Source of the DNA: JAFAGX01 sp035622175
GTDB taxonomy: Bacteria; Acidobacteriota; Terriglobia; Terriglobales; Acidobacteriaceae
Length of the DNA: 64,000 nucleotides
Direction: 5' to 3'
Assembly (NCBI GenBank): GCA_035622175.1
Contig: DASPVV010000235.1
Coordinates: 57,462-121,461, forward strand
The notes beneath the pieces are model-generated. The model worked only from the letters and a program-made list of their open reading frames with translations. It made no database searches and had not been told where the DNA came from. Positions 61,113 through 64,000 of the stretch are shown here, one piece after another; the first letter of the stretch is position 1; each line of letters begins with the position of its first letter. Position numbers and translations under genes: made by a program.

Positions 61113-62375
61113 CTAGACCGTGCGGTCCGCAGCGGCCACTGCGGCTCTCTCCGCCTCGGTCGGTTGCGAAGCGGTCTTGCCGGTGAAGGTCTGAATCTCC
61201 TTTACCACCCGCGCCTGCTGCTCGGAGGTCAGTTGCGGGAACATCGGCAAAGAAACGATTTCCGCTGCCGCTTTTTCTGACACCCGGAAGTCTCCCAGAC
61301 GATACTTCAGCGCCGTGTAGGCCTTCTGCAGGTGCAACGGAATCGGGTAGTGAATTCCGGTTCCGATGCCGGCCTTCTTCAGATGATTCATCAGCCCGTC
61401 CCGGTTTTGGGTGCGGATCACATACAGGTGATAAACCGCCCGCGACCACTGCGGTTCGAAGGGAGGAACGACGGCCTGCGGGAGCCCGGCAAGGAGGCGG
61501 TTGTATTCCGCGGCCCGTTCCCGTCGCTGACTGTTCCAGGCCGCGAGGTGCGTCAGCTTGGTGTGGAGCAGCCCGGCCTGAATGGCATCCAAACGTCCAT
61601 TGTAGCCTTCTACATCATGGTAGTACTTCTTCGCCTGCCCGTGGTCTCGCAACACCTTGATGGTGTCGGCCAGGCCAGGATCGTTGGTGGTTACGGCGCC
61701 AGCCTCCCCGCAGGCCCCCAGATTCTTCCCCGGATAAAAGCTGAAGGCGGCGGCCCGTCCGATCGAACCCGCCTTCATCCAGCGGTTGTGTTTACGGGAG
61801 AAATACTCCGCGCCATGCGCCTGACAGGCGTCTTCAATCACTATGAGTCCGTACTTGTCGGCCAGGCGCAGGATGGGATCCATGTCTGCGGTTTGTCCGT
61901 AGAGGTGCACCGGAACCACCGCCGTCACCGGGCGACCGCTGCGCCGGCTGACCAGCCTTCCTGAGTTGTCCCGTCCACATTGGTTCTCCAAGAAATCCTG
62001 CAGCTTCTCCGGAGACATGTTGTACGTGCGCTCGTCAATGTCGACGAATTCCGGCAGTGCGCCCGCCTGAGAAATGGCTTCCGTGGTAGCAATGAAAGTG
62101 TGGGGTACAGTCACGACGACGTCGCCGGCTTTTACACCACAGGCCATGATGGCAAAGCGCAAAGCATCGGTGCCACTGCTGATGGCGATGGCCTGCTGGG
62201 TCCCACAAAACCCGGCAAACGCCTTCTCGAATTCCTCGACCATCGGGCCGCCGATGAACCCGGCGGTGTGCAGAGCCTGGCGGAACACACCGGTGAGTTC
62301 CTGTTCGAGTTCGACATGCGGAGTTACCAAATCTAGGAAAGGAATGCTGGTAGGAATGCTATGAGACGTACTCAT
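61113..62375 (-). CDS. DegT/DnrJ/EryC1-family sugar aminotransferase
   Basis: A protein of 420 residues with the family's PLP pattern: IPFLDLVTPHVELEQEL at the start, AIAISSGTDALRFAI, VPVHLYGQTADMDPI, IVIEDACQAHGAEY and the PLP lysine in FSFYPGKNLGACGEAGAV. It transaminates a keto-sugar nucleotide. It resembles WbpE, which aminates C3 of a UDP-sugar acid. An ATGA overlap joins its start to the stop of the WbpD-like acetyltransferase gene (62372-62375), so the acetylation and transamination steps are coupled. Confidence 0.93.
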   Translation of the reverse strand: MSTSHSIPTSIPFLDLVTPHVELEQELTGVFRQALHTAGFIGGPMVEEFEKAFAGFCGTQQAIAISSGTDALRFAIMACGVKAGDVVVTVPHTFIATTEAISQAGALPEFVDIDERTYNMSPEKLQDFLENQCGRDNSGRLVSRRSGRPVTAVVPVHLYGQTADMDPILRLADKYGLIVIEDACQAHGAEYFSRKHNRWMKAGSIGRAAAFSFYPGKNLGACGEAGAVTTNDPGLADTIKVLRDHGQAKKYYHDVEGYNGRLDAIQAGLLHTKLTHLAAWNSQRRERAAEYNRLLAGLPQAVVPPFEPQWSRAVYHLYVIRTQNRDGLMNHLKKAGIGTGIHYPIPLHLQKAYTALKYRLGDFRVSEKAAAEIVSLPMFPQLTSEQQARVVKEIQTFTGKTASQPTEAERAAVAAADRTV

Positions 62376-62868
62376 TCAGTGACCTCCACGGTTTGTTTGA
62401 TATAACGGAGAACCTTGGCCGGATTTCCGGCCACGATTGAGTTCGCCGGGACATCTTTGGTCACCACGCTGCCCGCTCCCACAATCGCGTTTTCCCCGAT
62501 GGTAGTGTTGGCCAGGATGGTAGAACCGGAACCGACGGAGGCACCCTGCTTGATCAGGGTCCTCTCGACCTTCCAGTCGGCCTCGGTTTGCAGTGTGCCC
62601 TCGGCCGTCGTCGCCCGGGGATAACTGTCGTTGATGAAGGTTACGCCGTGCCCGATGAAGACATTGTCCTCAATGGTGACGCCCTCGCAGATGAAGGTGT
62701 GGCTTGAAATCTTGCAGCGTTTGCCCACGCTGGCGTTCTTTTGGATTTCAACGAACGCCCCGATCTTGGTTTCATCGCCCACTTCACATCCGTACAGGTT
62801 ATGAACTTGGACAGCTTGACGTCCCGGCCTAGCTTGACGTCGGGTGCGATCGAGAGGTAAGGATTCAT
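62372..62868 (-). pseudogene. Hexapeptide-repeat sugar N-acetyltransferase (WbpD-like) with a single-base frameshift
   Basis: About 165 residues if joined. The intact 3' part (from 62782) has left-handed beta-helix hexapeptides: FVEIQKNASVGKRCKISSHTFICEG, NVFIGHGVTFIND, VGSGSTILANTTIGENAIVGAGSVVTKDVPANSIVAGNPAKVL. The 5' part is in another frame: MNPYLSIAPDVKLGRDVKLSKFI. The join needs one more base near 62799-62801 (ATAACCTG for ATAAACCTG), giving FINLYGCEVGDE. WbpD acetylates UDP-GlcNAc3N-type sugars. It may be real inactivation or a base-call error in an A-run; a start at 62883 is also possible. Confidence 0.75.
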
Positions 62869-62953
62869 AACCGGTGAAGCCATTCCTTTTGCCAGGGTGA
62901 TTACTGCGATAGGGACGTTCTACCAGGAAGGAGTCTGCCCGCGGAACCTCTGC

Positions 62954-64000
62954 TCAGTCTGCATCTGGACCGGTGCTCCCCGACTCGTAGGCCCAGGTGA
63001 CAGAACTGTTGCAGCTACTCACCGGGGGCATGGGCGGGGCCAACTCTCCTAGTTGGAATTCGCGATGAGAGGCGGCCAGAGCCGCTTGCACATCGTTCCG
63101 GGCGACCACAAGAGAAATGTTGCAGGCCGACGCTCCGTGCGCGATGGCGATGACCTCGACATTCTGCCGTCCCAGGGCACGGAACATCCGGCCCACAATG
63201 CCCGACATGCCGCGCACTTTTGGACCGACCACAGTCACGATCGCCACCGTGGCGTCGAGCGTGATGTGCTCCACCTTTTCATGCGCCAGGTCATGGGAGA
63301 ATTCGTGTCGAAGCGCCTCCAGCGTACGTTTGGCGTGGGAGGAGGAGACTACTAGACAGATATCGTTTTGCGCCGAGGACTGCGAAATCAAGAGCACGTC
63401 AGCCCGGACCGCAGCGGTGGCGGCAAAGCTGCGGCCTAAGACATCTTGTACTCCCCAGAGGCCGGGTCCGCCGATGGTGATCAAGGCGGCTTCACTGATG
63501 GCGGTGAGCGCCGTGACTCCCCCACTGTTGGTCGAGCCCGCCGGGGTAATTCTGGTGCCCAGCTTCTCGGGCGCAAATGTGTTCCGGATGCGAAGCGGGA
63601 TGCCGCGTTGCATCACCGGATGAAGCGTTTTGGGGTGCAGCACCTTGGCGCCAAAGTAGGCGAGCTCGGCGGCCTCGCGATAAGAAATTTCCGCGATCAG
63701 GCAAGCGTCCGGGACCAGGCGCGGGTCCGCCGTCAGCAACCCGTCTACATCCGTCCAGATGATCACTTCGTCTGCGTCGAGCGCCGCACCCAGGATGGTG
63801 GCAGAGTAGTCGGAGCCTCCCCGGCCGAGCGTCGTGAGCACTCCCTCTTCGGTGGCGCCGATAAAGCCGGTCACGACCGGAACCACGCCTTGCTCGATGA
63901 GAGGTTGCAGGCGCGCGCTGCTCCGTTCGCGGGTCAGATCCATCCAAGGCTCCGCCCCTCCGTAGTAGGAGTCGGTCACGACCAGTTCGGTGGCCTCAAT
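62954..64000 (-). CDS. lysC: Aspartate kinase, C-terminal part
   Basis: The reading frame enters from the right edge and gives about 348 residues. The catalytic part shows TDSYYGGAEPWMDLTRERS, PVVTGFIGATEEGVLTTLGRGGSDYSATIL and the regulatory hinge IWTDVDGLLTADPRLVPDACLI. Two ACT domains follow, one starting ALITIGGPGLWGVQ and the second VAIVTVVGPKVRGMSGIVGR. It phosphorylates aspartate in the lysine/threonine/methionine route, which fits the homoserine genes at 17.6-20 kb only loosely. The 5' end is outside. It ends in an Asp- and Ser-rich tail and lies about 85 bp upstream of the WbpD-like gene. Confidence 0.93.
   Translation of the reverse strand: MEATELVVTDSYYGGAEPWMDLTRERSSARLQPLIEQGVVPVVTGFIGATEEGVLTTLGRGGSDYSATILGAALDADEVIIWTDVDGLLTADPRLVPDACLIAEISYREAAELAYFGAKVLHPKTLHPVMQRGIPLRIRNTFAPEKLGTRITPAGSTNSGGVTALTAISEAALITIGGPGLWGVQDVLGRSFAATAAVRADVLLISQSSAQNDICLVVSSSHAKRTLEALRHEFSHDLAHEKVEHITLDATVAIVTVVGPKVRGMSGIVGRMFRALGRQNVEVIAIAHGASACNISLVVARNDVQAALAASHREFQLGELAPPMPPVSSCNSSVTWAYESGSTGPDAD

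Noticed and set aside
1..64000. Mobile elements, integrases, CRISPR arrays or rRNA genes
   Set aside because: None was seen on either strand; the only sizeable repeat is the methyltransferase tandem.

Overview
The window is about 64 kb of high-GC bacterial DNA. It has the look of a soil Acidobacteriota chromosome. That is an inference from gene content: a tandem 'NLYGTT..GG' propeller protein, an exosortase, FkbH/FemAB/asparagine-synthase-type surface-glycan genes, and no mobile elements. Primary-metabolism genes cut by the edges bracket it: the 5' end of folD on the left and the 3' part of an aspartate kinase on the right. No transposase, integrase, CRISPR array or rRNA was seen. The only RNA gene found is one tRNA-Gly with an odd anticodon.

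Left part (1-7 kb): folD, a DUF374-type acyltransferase, a lipoprotein-like cytochrome c divergent from a DUF488 protein, a secreted seven-repeat propeller protein, a 71-residue membrane protein, a PQQ-type sugar dehydrogenase and an exosortase. Next (7-17.5 kb) come a family 2 glycosyltransferase, a lipoprotein with a haem motif and a cyclase-like repeat region, an aldehyde dehydrogenase, and after a 576-bp gap a compact NRPS-like group: aminotransferase, carrier-thioesterase, thiamine-diphosphate enzyme, adenylate-forming ligase and an unrecognised internally duplicated cysteine-rich protein. Methionine-type genes (metA-like, metY-like), a flavoenzyme and a peroxiredoxin-like protein follow (17.6-22.2 kb).

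From 22.3 to 62.9 kb almost everything lies on the minus strand and forms a large surface-polysaccharide region. It has nucleotide-sugar genes (WecB/WbpI-like epimerase, DegT aminotransferase, WbpD-like acetyltransferase broken by one frameshift, Gfo/Idh oxidoreductase, SDR epimerase), glycosyltransferases, a Wzx-like flippase and a Wzy-like polymerase/ligase. It also carries decorating enzymes: three asparagine-synthase-like proteins, FemAB/GNAT proteins, an AAC(3)-like acetyltransferase, an OafA-like acyltransferase, a deacetylase, an FkbH/ACP pair, a second carrier-thioesterase protein, an ATP-grasp ligase, two nearly identical tandem methyltransferases, a second flavoenzyme and an aldo/keto reductase. 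Two paralogous secreted beta-helix proteins sit convergently in the middle and could act on the glycan.

My working reading is an exported exopolysaccharide whose sugars carry amide-linked or acyl groups delivered from carrier proteins. The most unusual items are a carrier-thioesterase protein with a Cys nucleophile and no catalytic His, the duplicated Cys-rich protein, an asparagine synthase lacking the N-terminal Cys, a tRNA-Gly with anticodon ACC, and a tandem methyltransferase duplication that still holds a scrap of a lost femAB gene.
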